Shown here: positions 45,517 to 54,503 of the stretch, piece by piece
How positions within the stretch are numbered: position 1 is the stretch's first letter
How the letters are laid out: each line of letters starts with the position of its first letter
Assembly (NCBI GenBank): GCA_051872775.1
Contig: JBJEEE010000088.1
Span: 3,416 to 67,415 of the forward strand
Source: UMGS75 sp051872775
Lineage (GTDB): Bacteria; Bacillota_I; Bacilli_A; ML615J-28; CAG-313
DNA length: 64,000 nt
Direction: 5' to 3'
The notes under the pieces: model-generated
What the model was told of the DNA's origin: nothing
Database searches by the model: none
What the model saw: only the letters and a program-made list of their open reading frames with translations
Position numbers and translations under genes: made by a program

Positions 45517-47460
45517 TTACTTACTACTCTTTATCATTAATTTACACATTAAGTTAGAGAACTCAACACTATTGGTTGGTTTAAATCCCTCAATTAATAA
45601 TGCTTGATTATAAAGTAAGAAAGCATAGTCTTTTATATCTTCTGGATTGTTCTTATAGATTTCTTCTAAAGAATTAAATAATTCATGATTAGGATTAATC
45701 TCTAAGATACGATCAGCTCGTACTTTATCTTGGGTTGGCATTGCTTCGATTACTTTTTCCATTTCAAATGATATACCATCTCCTGAAACTAAGCATACTG
45801 GAGAATCAATTAAACGTGTTGATATTACAACATCTTTAACTTCATCTTTTAAAGCTTCTTTTAAAGCATCTAGTAAGCCTTGGCTATTTTTCTTTACTTC
45901 TTCTTGTTTTGCTTTTTCCTCTTCGGTTGCGATTTCATCTAAACTTGCTTGATTAATAGATTTAAATTCATGTTCACCATATTTATTAAACATTTTTAAC
46001 AAGAATTCATCTACATCATCTGTTAATATTAAAACATCATAGCCATGCTTTTTAAGTTGATCCATTTGTGGCATTGCAAGAACTTCATCTTTTGATTTAG
46101 CACTAGTATAATAGATATCTTTTTGACCTTCTTTCATATTTTCAACATATTCTTTGAAAGTTATCATCTTTTCACTATTAACAGATTGATAAATCAATAA
46201 GTCTTGTAATAGTTCTTTTTTAGAGCCATAGTTTTCATAAGCACCAAACTTTAGATTAATACCATAGTTTTTAAAGAATTCAACATACTTATCAAAATCA
46301 TCTTTTTGAAGACTTGAAAGTTTATTGATTATTTTCTTTTCAATATTAATCTGCATAAGTTTTAATACTTTATTTTGTTGTAACATTTCACGACTAATAT
46401 TAAGCGATAAGTCTGATGAATCGACAATACCTTTTACAAAACGTAAATAATCAGGTATTAGTTCTTTACATTTATCCATAATGAACACGCCTTTAGAATA
46501 GAGTTGTAATCCTTTTTCATAATCAACAGAGTGAAGATTACGAGGAGGAACATTAGGAATAAATAGTAGTGAAGTATAGTTAATATTTCCTTCTACATTA
46601 AACATAAGATGAAGCATAGGTTTTTCGTAATCATAGAACTTTTGCATGTAAAAATCATTAAGTTCATCGTCTGTTACTTCATTTTTGTTCTTACGCCAAA
46701 GAGGAATCATTGAATTTAGAGTTTCAAGTGAAGTAACTTCCTCATATTCATCTTCAATTACATTTCCTTCTTCGTCATGTTTAGGTTCTTCTTTGGTCAT
46801 ATACATTGTAATTGGGTAGCGAATATAGTCTGAATACTTTTTGACAAGATACTTAATTGTATATTCATCAAGATATCGGTCATAATCGTTTTCGACTTTT
46901 CCATCTTCTGTCTTTGTGTTTTCCTTCAAATATAGTGTAATAGATGTTCCGTCAGTTTGTTTATCACATTCATCTATCTCATAAGTATCTTTACCGGTTG
47001 AAGAGAAAAGATATCCTTTTTCACTATATGGGGATTTAGTTAAGACGACAACTTTTTTGGCAACCATAAATGATGAATAGAATCCAACACCAAATTGACC
47101 AATGGTTTCTGGTGATTCCGTTCCTTCATTTTTTGCTTCTTCAAGTTTTTTGGCGAATGCTAATGTTCCAGATTTAGCTATTGTTCCAAGATTATCATTT
47201 ACTTCTTCATATGTCATACCAATTCCGTTATCAGTAATGGTTAAGGCTCTTTTTTCTTTATCAATGTCTATATGAATTTCATAATCATTTCTGATTGGAA
47301 GTGATTCATCTGATAACGACAAATAATGATATTTATCGATGGCATCTGATGCATTTGATAATAATTCTCGTAAGAAGATTTCTTGGTTTGTATAAATAGA
47401 ATTTATCATTAAATCAAGTAATCTCTTTGATTCTGTTTTAAATTGTTTTGTTTTTCCCAT
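45517..47460 (-). CDS. htpG: Hsp90-family chaperone HtpG
   Basis: 647 residues. The GHKL ATPase domain shows ELLSNASDAIDK (Asn contacting Mg-ATP), DNGIGMT and GQFGVGFYSSFMV; the middle and C-terminal domains follow with SREMLQQN. HtpG folds and remodels client proteins in the cytosol. RBS AAGGAG. A perfect CIRCE operator lies between promoter and start, so HrcA should repress it. In Bacillus subtilis htpG is not a CIRCE gene, which makes this arrangement notable. Confidence 0.97.
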   Translation of the reverse strand: MGKTKQFKTESKRLLDLMINSIYTNQEIFLRELLSNASDAIDKYHYLSLSDESLPIRNDYEIHIDIDKEKRALTITDNGIGMTYEEVNDNLGTIAKSGTLAFAKKLEEAKNEGTESPETIGQFGVGFYSSFMVAKKVVVLTKSPYSEKGYLFSSTGKDTYEIDECDKQTDGTSITLYLKENTKTEDGKVENDYDRYLDEYTIKYLVKKYSDYIRYPITMYMTKEEPKHDEEGNVIEDEYEEVTSLETLNSMIPLWRKNKNEVTDDELNDFYMQKFYDYEKPMLHLMFNVEGNINYTSLLFIPNVPPRNLHSVDYEKGLQLYSKGVFIMDKCKELIPDYLRFVKGIVDSSDLSLNISREMLQQNKVLKLMQINIEKKIINKLSSLQKDDFDKYVEFFKNYGINLKFGAYENYGSKKELLQDLLIYQSVNSEKMITFKEYVENMKEGQKDIYYTSAKSKDEVLAMPQMDQLKKHGYDVLILTDDVDEFLLKMFNKYGEHEFKSINQASLDEIATEEEKAKQEEVKKNSQGLLDALKEALKDEVKDVVISTRLIDSPVCLVSGDGISFEMEKVIEAMPTQDKVRADRILEINPNHELFNSLEEIYKNNPEDIKDYAFLLYNQALLIEGFKPTNSVEFSNLMCKLMIKSSK

Positions 47461-47476
47461 AATATCATATCTCCTT

Positions 47477-47503
47477 TTAGCACTCTATTACTCTGAGTGC
47501 TAA
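47477..47503 (-). promoter_or_regulatory. CIRCE operator (HrcA binding site)
   Basis: A perfect 9-9-9 inverted repeat, TTAGCACTC - nine bases - GAGTGCTAA, identical to the CIRCE consensus. It starts a few bases downstream of the htpG -10 box, where HrcA binding would block transcription. Confidence 0.97.
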
Positions 47504-47506
47504 TTC

Positions 47507-47535
47507 ATTATATCACTTTTATCAAGGGATGTCAC
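47507..47535 (-). promoter_or_regulatory. Sigma-A promoter of htpG
   Basis: Minus-strand GTGACA, 17-bp spacer, TATAAT with upstream TG. It directly abuts the CIRCE element. Confidence 0.75.
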
Positions 47536-47544
47536 AAAATATGC

Positions 47545-48099
47545 TTATAAATCAATGTCATTTGTAAGTGATAATTCTTCAACCATTAATGCAAAAACAG
47601 TATAGACAGGATTAAATGTAGTATTTCTTGGAGTGTTTTCATCGATAAGTATTTCTACTTCTTCAAGAATATCAGTTTGACTACTCTTCTTATTTGCAAT
47701 TAAACGATCAACTCTTTCCATTAAGGTTTCAATTTTATCTTTTGTCTCATCAGTTAAATAATCGTTAACATCTAAAAAAGATTTGAAATCATCTAACATA
47801 ATCATATTAATAATTAAAGAACTACACTTATTAAGTTCGTCTATATTTTTATCAAAGCAATCTTCATAATAGGTCTTAATATCTGAGATTACATTTGATA
47901 GATATCCAAACCCTAGACTAAACACTTCTTCTAAGTCTTCATCGATTTTGCTATTAGTTGAATATAGTTTATATACATAATCGGTTACTTTAAGTACATC
48001 ATTAATAACTACTAAAATAGGGGATTTACTAATTCTTAAGGCATCAAGGATTTCCATGCTCTCATCTAAATAACTTATATAGTCATCATAAATATTCAT
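47545..48099 (-). CDS. Hypothetical soluble helical protein
   Basis: 184 residues, acidic, without membrane segments, signal peptide or cysteine motif, predicted by eye to be almost all helix (long amphipathic stretches such as DILEEVEILIDE). I recognise no family. It has a good RBS (GAAAGGAAG) and normal base composition, so it is a real gene. It ends 10 bp before the htpG promoter and is divergent from hslO. Being between two stress chaperones suggests, but does not show, a role in proteostasis. Confidence 0.75.
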   Translation of the reverse strand: MNIYDDYISYLDESMEILDALRISKSPILVVINDVLKVTDYVYKLYSTNSKIDEDLEEVFSLGFGYLSNVISDIKTYYEDCFDKNIDELNKCSSLIINMIMLDDFKSFLDVNDYLTDETKDKIETLMERVDRLIANKKSSQTDILEEVEILIDENTPRNTTFNPVYTVFALMVEELSLTNDIDL

Positions 48100-48172
48100 A
48101 ATTCAATCTTCCTTTCATTTGTTTAATTTTATCATTTTATTTTGCTTTTTACAAGTGTTTCAATTACAAATG

Positions 48173-48181
48173 TGATATACT
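48173..48181 (+). promoter_or_regulatory. Extended -10 promoter of hslO
   Basis: TGATATACT (TG plus TATACT) about 20 bp before the hslO ATG; no clear -35 box. Confidence 0.5.
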
Positions 48182-48201
48182 AAATTTATAGGAGAGATAT
48201 T

Positions 48202-49116
48202 ATGAAAGATTATTTAGTAAAAGCTCTTGCATATGATGAGCATGTAAGAATATATTGTGTAAGTTGTGCTAATGCCCTTAATGAAATCGGTGATCGATTT
48301 GAGTATTACCCTAGTCCATTAGATGCGGTTGGCCGTGTCCTTTCTATGGGTGCAATGATGGGGTCGATGTTGAAGTTAGAAGAAACACTTACTTTACGGG
48401 TCGAAGGTAATGGACCAATAGGAAAGATTATTGTGGATGCGGATGCACATGGAAATATCCGTGGTTATTGTGATAATCCTCATTGTCATTTTGAATATAA
48501 TGATGGTAGACTTAATTGTAAGGCTACTATTGGTGATCGTGGTTTCATAAGTGTCATTAAAGATTTAAAATTAAAAGAACCATTTGTTGGATCAACTCCT
48601 ATCATAAGTGGTGAGATTGGCGAAGACTTTGCTTATTATTTTATGGTTAGTGAGCAAATCCCATCGGCTGTTGGCGTTGGTGTTTTAGTTAACACGGAAA
48701 GTGTAGCCACAAGTTGTGGGGGATTCATTATTCAATTAATGCCTAATACTCCTGAGGAAGTTATAACTAAACTTGAAAATAAACTTAAAGTTTTGCCTAC
48801 TATGACAGAAATGCTTAATTCTGGTTTAACTCCTGAGGAAATTGTAAAAAATATTGAAGAAGATGCAGAAATAATTGAGACTGTACCTATTTCATTCAAA
48901 TGCAATTGTAGTAAAGAAAGATTTGAAAAAGGAATTATTTCTCTTGGCTATGAGGAAATCGAAGCTATGATTAAAGAAGATGGCTGTGCAGATACTGTAT
49001 GTCATTTTTGTGGTAATCATTACTATTTTACCAAAGATGATTTAGAAAAACTTGCTTTAATTGCAAAAGAAAAATTCAAAAGAAAGGAATTAGAAAAGCA
49101 TGAAGACATATCTTAA
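48202..49116 (+). CDS. hslO: Redox-regulated chaperone Hsp33
   Basis: 304 residues. The N-terminal domain (DYLVKALAYDEHVRIYCV...) and the C-terminal redox switch with four zinc-binding cysteines, Cys234/Cys236 (CNC) and Cys267/Cys270 (CHFC), identify Hsp33. Oxidative unfolding of this switch turns on its holdase activity. RBS TAGGAGAG. It overlaps the next gene by 17 bases, indicating co-transcription with the M42 peptidase. Confidence 0.95.
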   Translation: MKDYLVKALAYDEHVRIYCVSCANALNEIGDRFEYYPSPLDAVGRVLSMGAMMGSMLKLEETLTLRVEGNGPIGKIIVDADAHGNIRGYCDNPHCHFEYNDGRLNCKATIGDRGFISVIKDLKLKEPFVGSTPIISGEIGEDFAYYFMVSEQIPSAVGVGVLVNTESVATSCGGFIIQLMPNTPEEVITKLENKLKVLPTMTEMLNSGLTPEEIVKNIEEDAEIIETVPISFKCNCSKERFEKGIISLGYEEIEAMIKEDGCADTVCHFCGNHYYFTKDDLEKLALIAKEKFKRKELEKHEDIS

Positions 49117-50116
49117 TTTAGATTTGATGAGAAAAATAATGACTATACCGAGTCCAACCGGATATACCAAAAATAAAATTATGTTCCTTGATGAGTATTG
49201 TAAAAACTTAGGTTATGATACATCACTTAATAAGAAAGGAAATTTAATTGTCCATGTTAAAGGTAGTTGTGATTATACTGTTGGTTTAAGTGCTCATGTC
49301 GATACGTTGGGATTGATGGTTCGTTCCATCAGAAGTGACGGTCATTTGTGCTTTACTCCACTTGGAGGTCCAATATTACCCACTTATGATGGTGAGTATG
49401 TAAAAATACATACACGTGATAACTTAGTATATTCAGGTACAGTCCTATCAACTAGTCCAAGTAGTCATGTATATAGTGATGCAACAAGCAAGGTACGTTC
49501 AGCAGATACAATGTACATTAGACTTGATGAAGTTGTTTATTCTAAAAATGATACAATCAAGTTGGGCATTACTAATGGTGATTTTATCAGTGTTGATCCT
49601 AAATTTGAAATAACTGAATCTGGTTATATTAAAACAAGATTTCTTGATGATTTAGCAAGTGTTTTTATTCTTCTTGAAGTTCTAAGATATTTAAAAGAAA
49701 ATAATTTAACGCCAAGATGCAATCTAGAGATTATCTTTTCTACTTATGAAGAAGTCGGTCATGGTGCAAGTTCAATTCCTAATGTTGATGAGTTACTTGC
49801 TATTGATATGGGTTGTATTGGTAGTGATTTAAGTTGTACTGAAGAGATGGTCTCAATTTGTGCTAAAGATTCAAGTGGTCCTTATGATTATGAAATGGTT
49901 AATAATTTAATTAAACTTGCGAAAGAAAACGACTTAAATTATGCTGTTGATATATATCCTTTTTATGGATCTGATGCTTCTAGCGCACTTAGAGGTGGCA
50001 ATGATATTAAAGCTGCTTTGATAGGGGCTGGTATTGCGGCATCACACGGAATGGAAAGAACTCACCTTAAAGGTTTAGAAAATACTTTTAAACTTATTCT
50101 TGCTTATATTAAATAA
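49100..50116 (+). CDS. M42 family metallopeptidase
   Basis: 338 residues of the M42 glutamyl aminopeptidase/PepA/TET family. Metal and catalytic motifs are SAHVDTLG (His66, Asp68), FLDDLAS, and TYEEVGHG with the Glu pair, followed by AIDMG and a late AAL...SHGMERTH. Such enzymes form dodecameric shells that trim peptides in the cytosol. The start overlaps hslO, with AAAGGAATTAG upstream. Annotations as cellulase seen for some relatives are historical and should not be used. Confidence 0.9.
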   Translation: MKTYLNLDLMRKIMTIPSPTGYTKNKIMFLDEYCKNLGYDTSLNKKGNLIVHVKGSCDYTVGLSAHVDTLGLMVRSIRSDGHLCFTPLGGPILPTYDGEYVKIHTRDNLVYSGTVLSTSPSSHVYSDATSKVRSADTMYIRLDEVVYSKNDTIKLGITNGDFISVDPKFEITESGYIKTRFLDDLASVFILLEVLRYLKENNLTPRCNLEIIFSTYEEVGHGASSIPNVDELLAIDMGCIGSDLSCTEEMVSICAKDSSGPYDYEMVNNLIKLAKENDLNYAVDIYPFYGSDASSALRGGNDIKAALIGAGIAASHGMERTHLKGLENTFKLILAYIK

Positions 50117-50172
50117 AAAAAAACACATTAGTAATTAGTTACATAAACTTATTACTAATGTGTCTTTTTATT
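50117..50172. terminator. Bidirectional intrinsic terminator
   Basis: A perfect 13-bp stem (ACACATTAGTAAT / ATTACTAATGTGT) with A8 on the left and a T-rich right flank, between the convergent M42 peptidase and maf genes. Confidence 0.88.
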
Positions 50173-50728
50173 TATTCATAATTTCTTTTAGCATATGATA
50201 AAGTTTACAAACAGGTAAACCCATAATATTATAATAGTCACCTTTAATACTTTCAATATACTTTGAGCACATGCCTTGAATAGCATAACTTCCAGCTTTA
50301 TCATAAACATTTTCATTATGAATATAGTCAGTAATTTCTTCTTCAGTCATCTTGCAAAAAGTAACTTCAGATTTTTCCACAAATTGCTTGATAGTATCTT
50401 TATAAATAACTGTAACACCTGTTAAAACATAGTGAGTATTACCTGATAACTTGTATAACATTGTTCTTGCTTCCATTTCATTATGTGGTTTTCCTAAAAT
50501 TTCATTGTTGATTACAACTATAGTATCTGCTCCAATAATTAAATCATTAGGAAATCGTTGAGCTACTTCTCTTGCTTTTTGTAGGGAAATATCTACTACT
50601 ATATCTTCAGGATTACTTGATTCTTTATGTATTTCTTTGCTGTTTGAAGGTACTACTTTATGAGGTATTTTCACTAATTCAAGTAATTCGTGTCGTCTAG
50701 GTGATTGCGAGGCTAATATTATTTGCAT
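50168..50728 (-). CDS. maf: Maf-like nucleotide pyrophosphatase
   Basis: 186 residues. The N-terminal ILASQSPRRHELLEL and the internal IIGADTIVVINNEILGKP are the signature blocks of Maf proteins, which hydrolyse non-canonical or UTP/TTP-type nucleotides and were first linked to septum inhibition. The C-terminal DKAGSYAIQG is also conserved. RBS AAGGAG. It is in a minus-strand run tilS-ftsH-rqcP-maf. Confidence 0.93.
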   Translation of the reverse strand: MQIILASQSPRRHELLELVKIPHKVVPSNSKEIHKESSNPEDIVVDISLQKAREVAQRFPNDLIIGADTIVVINNEILGKPHNEMEARTMLYKLSGNTHYVLTGVTVIYKDTIKQFVEKSEVTFCKMTEEEITDYIHNENVYDKAGSYAIQGMCSKYIESIKGDYYNIMGLPVCKLYHMLKEIMNK

Positions 50729-50778
50729 AAATAACTCCTTGTATAATTAAAAGTTAGATTCGAATGAACCTAACTCTT

Positions 50779-51036
50779 TTAGTTTGCGATAGTTTCAGAT
50801 ATTAGTTCATACATTAAAGCTGCATCTGTTTTTTTAGTTGATTCAATAAGTGATGTAACTTTAACTTCTATTATTTTTCTTCCATATCTGATTTTGATAA
50901 TATCACCAATTTTTACTTCTTTAGATGGTTTAGCAGGAGTATCATTAACATATACTCTTTCTGCTTCACTTGCTTCTTTTGCAAGGGTTCGACGTTTAAT
51001 TAGACGTGATACTTTTAAATATTTATCTAAACGCAT
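50779..51036 (-). CDS. rqcP: S4-domain ribosome quality control protein RqcP (YabO)
   Basis: 85 residues with an S4 RNA-binding domain at the N-terminus (MRLDKYLKVSRLIKRRTLAKE...) and the RqcP ending TKKTDAALMYELI. RqcP works with RqcH to add alanine tails to stalled nascent chains on 50S subunits. In Bacillus it sits directly upstream of yabP-yabQ; here those are about 7 kb away and this copy is next to ftsH instead. Confidence 0.9.
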   Translation of the reverse strand: MRLDKYLKVSRLIKRRTLAKEASEAERVYVNDTPAKPSKEVKIGDIIKIRYGRKIIEVKVTSLIESTKKTDAALMYELISETIAN

Positions 51037-51059
51037 TATCTATTTTCACTTTCTAAATC

Positions 51060-53135
51060 CTAATTAGTACTATTATTATTATCTTCTTGATCTGAGGTAC
51101 TAGTTGGTTTAGATTCTTCAGTTGGTTTAGATTCTTCAGTTGGTTGTGGATTTTCTGAGGCAGCTGCGGCTTCAGCCATCTTTTGTTTCTTCTTTTCCCA
51201 CCAATTTAATCTTCCCGTATTTACTAGTTCATCAATATCCTCTTTAGTTAAAGTTTCTACTTCAACTAAATGTTTAGCAAGTAAATCTAATAAATTACGA
51301 TTTTCTCTAAGAATTTCTTCGCCTTGTTTGTAACATTCATCAATAATTTTTCTTACTTCATTATCGATTTCTAAGGCAACTTGATCAGAGAAATTCTTAT
51401 CAGACATATAGTCACGACCTAGGAATACTTGTCCAGAGTTTCTTTCATATTGTACTGGGCCAAGACTACTCATACCATACTCTGTAACCATGGCACGTGC
51501 GATTGCGGTAGCTTTTCTAAAGTCATCATAAGCACCTGTTGTCATTTGATTAAATACCATTTGTTCAGCAATACGACCAGCTAATAAACTTGTTATTTGC
51601 GCTGTTAGAGATTGCTTTGTTTGTAAGAAAGTTTCTTCTTCTGGAGTCATTAGGTTATAACCACCTGCATCTCCACGTGGAACAATTGTAATCTTTTGAA
51701 CTACAGAAGCATGCTTTAATCTAATACCTATAACCGCATGACCTGATTCATGATATGCAACCAATGCTTTTTCAGTATCTGTATACTTCTTCGATTTCTT
51801 AGCAGGACCCATCATTACTCTGTCGATTGCTTCATCAACATGATAAATCTTAATCTCACGACAATTTTCTCTTGCGGCAAGAAGTGCAGCTTCATTCATT
51901 AAGTTTTCAAGATCAGCGCCACTAAATCCAGGAGTACGTCTTGCAATATCAGCTAAGTTTACTCTTGGTGATAATCTCTTGTTACGAGAATGTACTTTTA
52001 ATATTGCTTCTCTTGCTCTTACATCTGGTAATGAAATATGAATTTGACGGTCAAATCTTCCAGGACGTAGTAGTGCAGGGTCAAGAATATCTGCACGGTT
52101 TGTTGCGGCCATAACAATAATTCCAGTATTAGTTCCAAAACCATCCATTTCAACTAATAATTGGTTTAATGTTTGTTCTCTTTCATCATGGCCACCACCA
52201 AGACCAGTACCACGTTGACGTCCTACTGCATCAATTTCATCAATAAAGATGATACATGGTGAATTTTGTTTTGCTGTTTTAAACATATCACGAACACGGC
52301 TTGCACCTACACCAACAAACATTTCAACAAAATCAGAACCTGAAATTGTAAAGAAAGGTACGTTAGCTTCTCCTGCAACCGCTCTTGCAAGTAATGTTTT
52401 ACCAGTACCTGGATTACCTACAAGTAAAATACCTTTAGGGATACGTGCCCCCATATCAAAGTACTTCTTTGGATTCTTTAAGAAGTCTACTACTTCAACT
52501 AGTTCTTCTTTTTCTTCTTCTAAGCCGGCAACATCCTTAAATGTTGTTCCTGATTTTCGGCTTAAGCGTGCTCTGCTTTTACCAAAATCAAAGGCTTGAT
52601 TGTTTGAATTTTTAGAACTTTTAATTACAATTACAAATAATCCAACACATAATAAGATTGGAACAATAATTCCTAATAAACTTACGAAATCAAATGATGA
52701 ATTAACGGTAGCTTGCTCAATCGCAAAATATCTTGCATCATTATCTTCAAGAGCACTTGCTAACTTGCTACATTCAAGTAATTCTTCATATTGAGTACGA
52801 TATAGTCTCGTATGAAACTTTCTATATCCGTTTTGTGCCTCTTTAAATGTACCACTTACTTCATAATATCCGGCATTATCTCCGCCAGTTGAACTGGAAT
52901 TAATTGTTTTAAATGGAATATTTGGTTTTAAATAATAATCCTCAACTACACCCGTAGTAGTAGGATCATCACCTACAACACGAATTTGATTTAAAAAATC
53001 ATCAGCACTTAGTTCGAGTGGTGCATTAATTCGATTTGTTACCGCAAATATAGCAGCGACAATTACACCAACGACAACTAGTAATAAAAATAAACTCCCC
53101 CATCCAAACTTTTTTGGATTTTTTACATTTGCCAT
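51060..53135 (-). CDS. ftsH: ATP-dependent zinc metalloprotease FtsH
   Basis: 691 residues: two membrane segments (about 13-33 and 152-172) around an outer domain, then the AAA module with Walker A GNPGTGKT (240-247), Walker B IIFIDEID (295-302) and RPGRFDRQ, then the zinc protease motif HESGH (462-466). The last ~35 residues are a low-complexity tail with two PTEESKPTEESK-like repeats. FtsH degrades membrane and regulatory proteins. RBS AAAGGAGGG lies inside the end of tilS, which overlaps by 13 bases; the tilS-ftsH order is conserved, though the usual hpt gene between them is absent. Confidence 0.97.
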   Translation of the reverse strand: MANVKNPKKFGWGSLFLLLVVVGVIVAAIFAVTNRINAPLELSADDFLNQIRVVGDDPTTTGVVEDYYLKPNIPFKTINSSSTGGDNAGYYEVSGTFKEAQNGYRKFHTRLYRTQYEELLECSKLASALEDNDARYFAIEQATVNSSFDFVSLLGIIVPILLCVGLFVIVIKSSKNSNNQAFDFGKSRARLSRKSGTTFKDVAGLEEEKEELVEVVDFLKNPKKYFDMGARIPKGILLVGNPGTGKTLLARAVAGEANVPFFTISGSDFVEMFVGVGASRVRDMFKTAKQNSPCIIFIDEIDAVGRQRGTGLGGGHDEREQTLNQLLVEMDGFGTNTGIIVMAATNRADILDPALLRPGRFDRQIHISLPDVRAREAILKVHSRNKRLSPRVNLADIARRTPGFSGADLENLMNEAALLAARENCREIKIYHVDEAIDRVMMGPAKKSKKYTDTEKALVAYHESGHAVIGIRLKHASVVQKITIVPRGDAGGYNLMTPEEETFLQTKQSLTAQITSLLAGRIAEQMVFNQMTTGAYDDFRKATAIARAMVTEYGMSSLGPVQYERNSGQVFLGRDYMSDKNFSDQVALEIDNEVRKIIDECYKQGEEILRENRNLLDLLAKHLVEVETLTKEDIDELVNTGRLNWWEKKKQKMAEAAAASENPQPTEESKPTEESKPTSTSDQEDNNNSTN

Positions 53136-54391
53136 TTTTTCCCTCCTTTATGTCCTAATACGGCTATTACATTGTTTTTACAATCACATAGTAGTAAAAT
53201 ATCTTTTTTAATCATATATGGTAATTTAAGTTTTGTTAGATAATCACTGACTAATGTGTTTTTAATTTTATCTTTTACAACTCTTGTACGAATTATAATT
53301 GGAAGATCTTGTATATTATAACATAAAACATCATTAGTTGTAAAAAAATTACAATTATTTTTACTAATTTCAATTTTTCTACCATTAGGTAAATCATATA
53401 TACCTTCACCGTTTATCGTAATGTTAAAATTTAATGGTTTGATCGATGCCTCAGTAAAAATAATTCTTTTATGTTCTTTTATTAGTGCAAGTTTTGGTGT
53501 TATTTCACTTACAATACTACTTTTCTGCGATTTAATTTTTTTTATAATTTCCTCAATACATTTATGCGATAAATTATATTTTCGAAGTAGTCTAAATAGA
53601 ATTTGCTTTTGCATAAAGTCATCTAGGGATAATAAATCATCTATATTAATGGTATGACTTATCTCACCATTAATATTATTTGTGACTATTTTATTTTCTA
53701 TAAAGGAAATTTCATTGTTTTCAATTATATTGTTTGCTGAAAGAAGTGTTTTACTATAGTATGATACTGCTTCATATAAATTGGGGTTTTCTTCCAATAA
53801 AATAGGTACAATTAAATGTCTAATTCGATTTCTAGTATAATCTAAAGTTTGATTAGAATCATCTTCATAATACTTAATATTAGTATTATTTGCATATTCT
53901 TGAATTCTTAACTTGGGAATATCTAGAAATGGACGATAAATATAATAATTGTGATAATATGTTTTTTTCTCAATTCCTGCATAACCTTTAAGTGATGATG
54001 ATTTTAATAAACGCATTAATATCGTTTCTATATTGTCATCCGCATGATGTGCAAGTAACAAGTATTTGGCATTTTCTGATTTTACAACTTCATCAAAAAA
54101 CTCATATCTTTTTTCGCGGGCAAGTGATTGAAAATTACCAGTATCTATATGATCTAAATGCTTAATATAATACTTTAAATTATTTTCTTCACAAAATGTT
54201 TTAATATATATTTCTTCTTGATCTGATTGTAGTCGTTTTTTATGATTTACGTGGGCAACAACAATATTATCATGTTTACACACTTGCATAACAAGCGTTA
54301 ATAATGTCATAGAGTCAACTCCGGTTGAACACGCGACTACTACTTTATAATTCTTTAATTCTTCTTTAACTTCTTTCAAAATGTTTTTCAT
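53123..54391 (-). CDS. tilS: tRNA(Ile)-lysidine synthetase
   Basis: 422 residues. The PP-loop ATP motif appears as ACSTGVDSMTLL (usual form SGGxDS, here with Thr in place of the first Gly), followed by VAHVNHKKR and LLLAHHADDNIETILMRLLKSSSLKGYAG, which are typical of TilS. It converts C34 of the minor tRNA-Ile to lysidine, so that AUA is read as Ile, important in an AT-rich genome. Its end overlaps ftsH. Confidence 0.93.
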   Translation of the reverse strand: MKNILKEVKEELKNYKVVVACSTGVDSMTLLTLVMQVCKHDNIVVAHVNHKKRLQSDQEEIYIKTFCEENNLKYYIKHLDHIDTGNFQSLAREKRYEFFDEVVKSENAKYLLLAHHADDNIETILMRLLKSSSLKGYAGIEKKTYYHNYYIYRPFLDIPKLRIQEYANNTNIKYYEDDSNQTLDYTRNRIRHLIVPILLEENPNLYEAVSYYSKTLLSANNIIENNEISFIENKIVTNNINGEISHTINIDDLLSLDDFMQKQILFRLLRKYNLSHKCIEEIIKKIKSQKSSIVSEITPKLALIKEHKRIIFTEASIKPLNFNITINGEGIYDLPNGRKIEISKNNCNFFTTNDVLCYNIQDLPIIIRTRVVKDKIKNTLVSDYLTKLKLPYMIKKDILLLCDCKNNVIAVLGHKGGKKWQM

Positions 54392-54470
54392 AGTACTTAA
54401 ATCCTTTATTAGATATTATACTATAAAGTTAAACTTTTGTAAAGAAACTAATTAATTTAAATAAATATAA

Positions 54471-54503
54471 ATTAAAATAGGAAACATGTGTTTCCTATTT
54501 TGT
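54471..54503 (-). terminator. Intrinsic terminator overlapping the ddl stop codon
   Basis: Stem AAAATAGGAAAC / GTTTCCTATTTT with a 4-base loop. The TAG of ddl lies within the 5' arm, and the T-rich 3' arm runs into TTTTAATTTATA. Confidence 0.75.
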
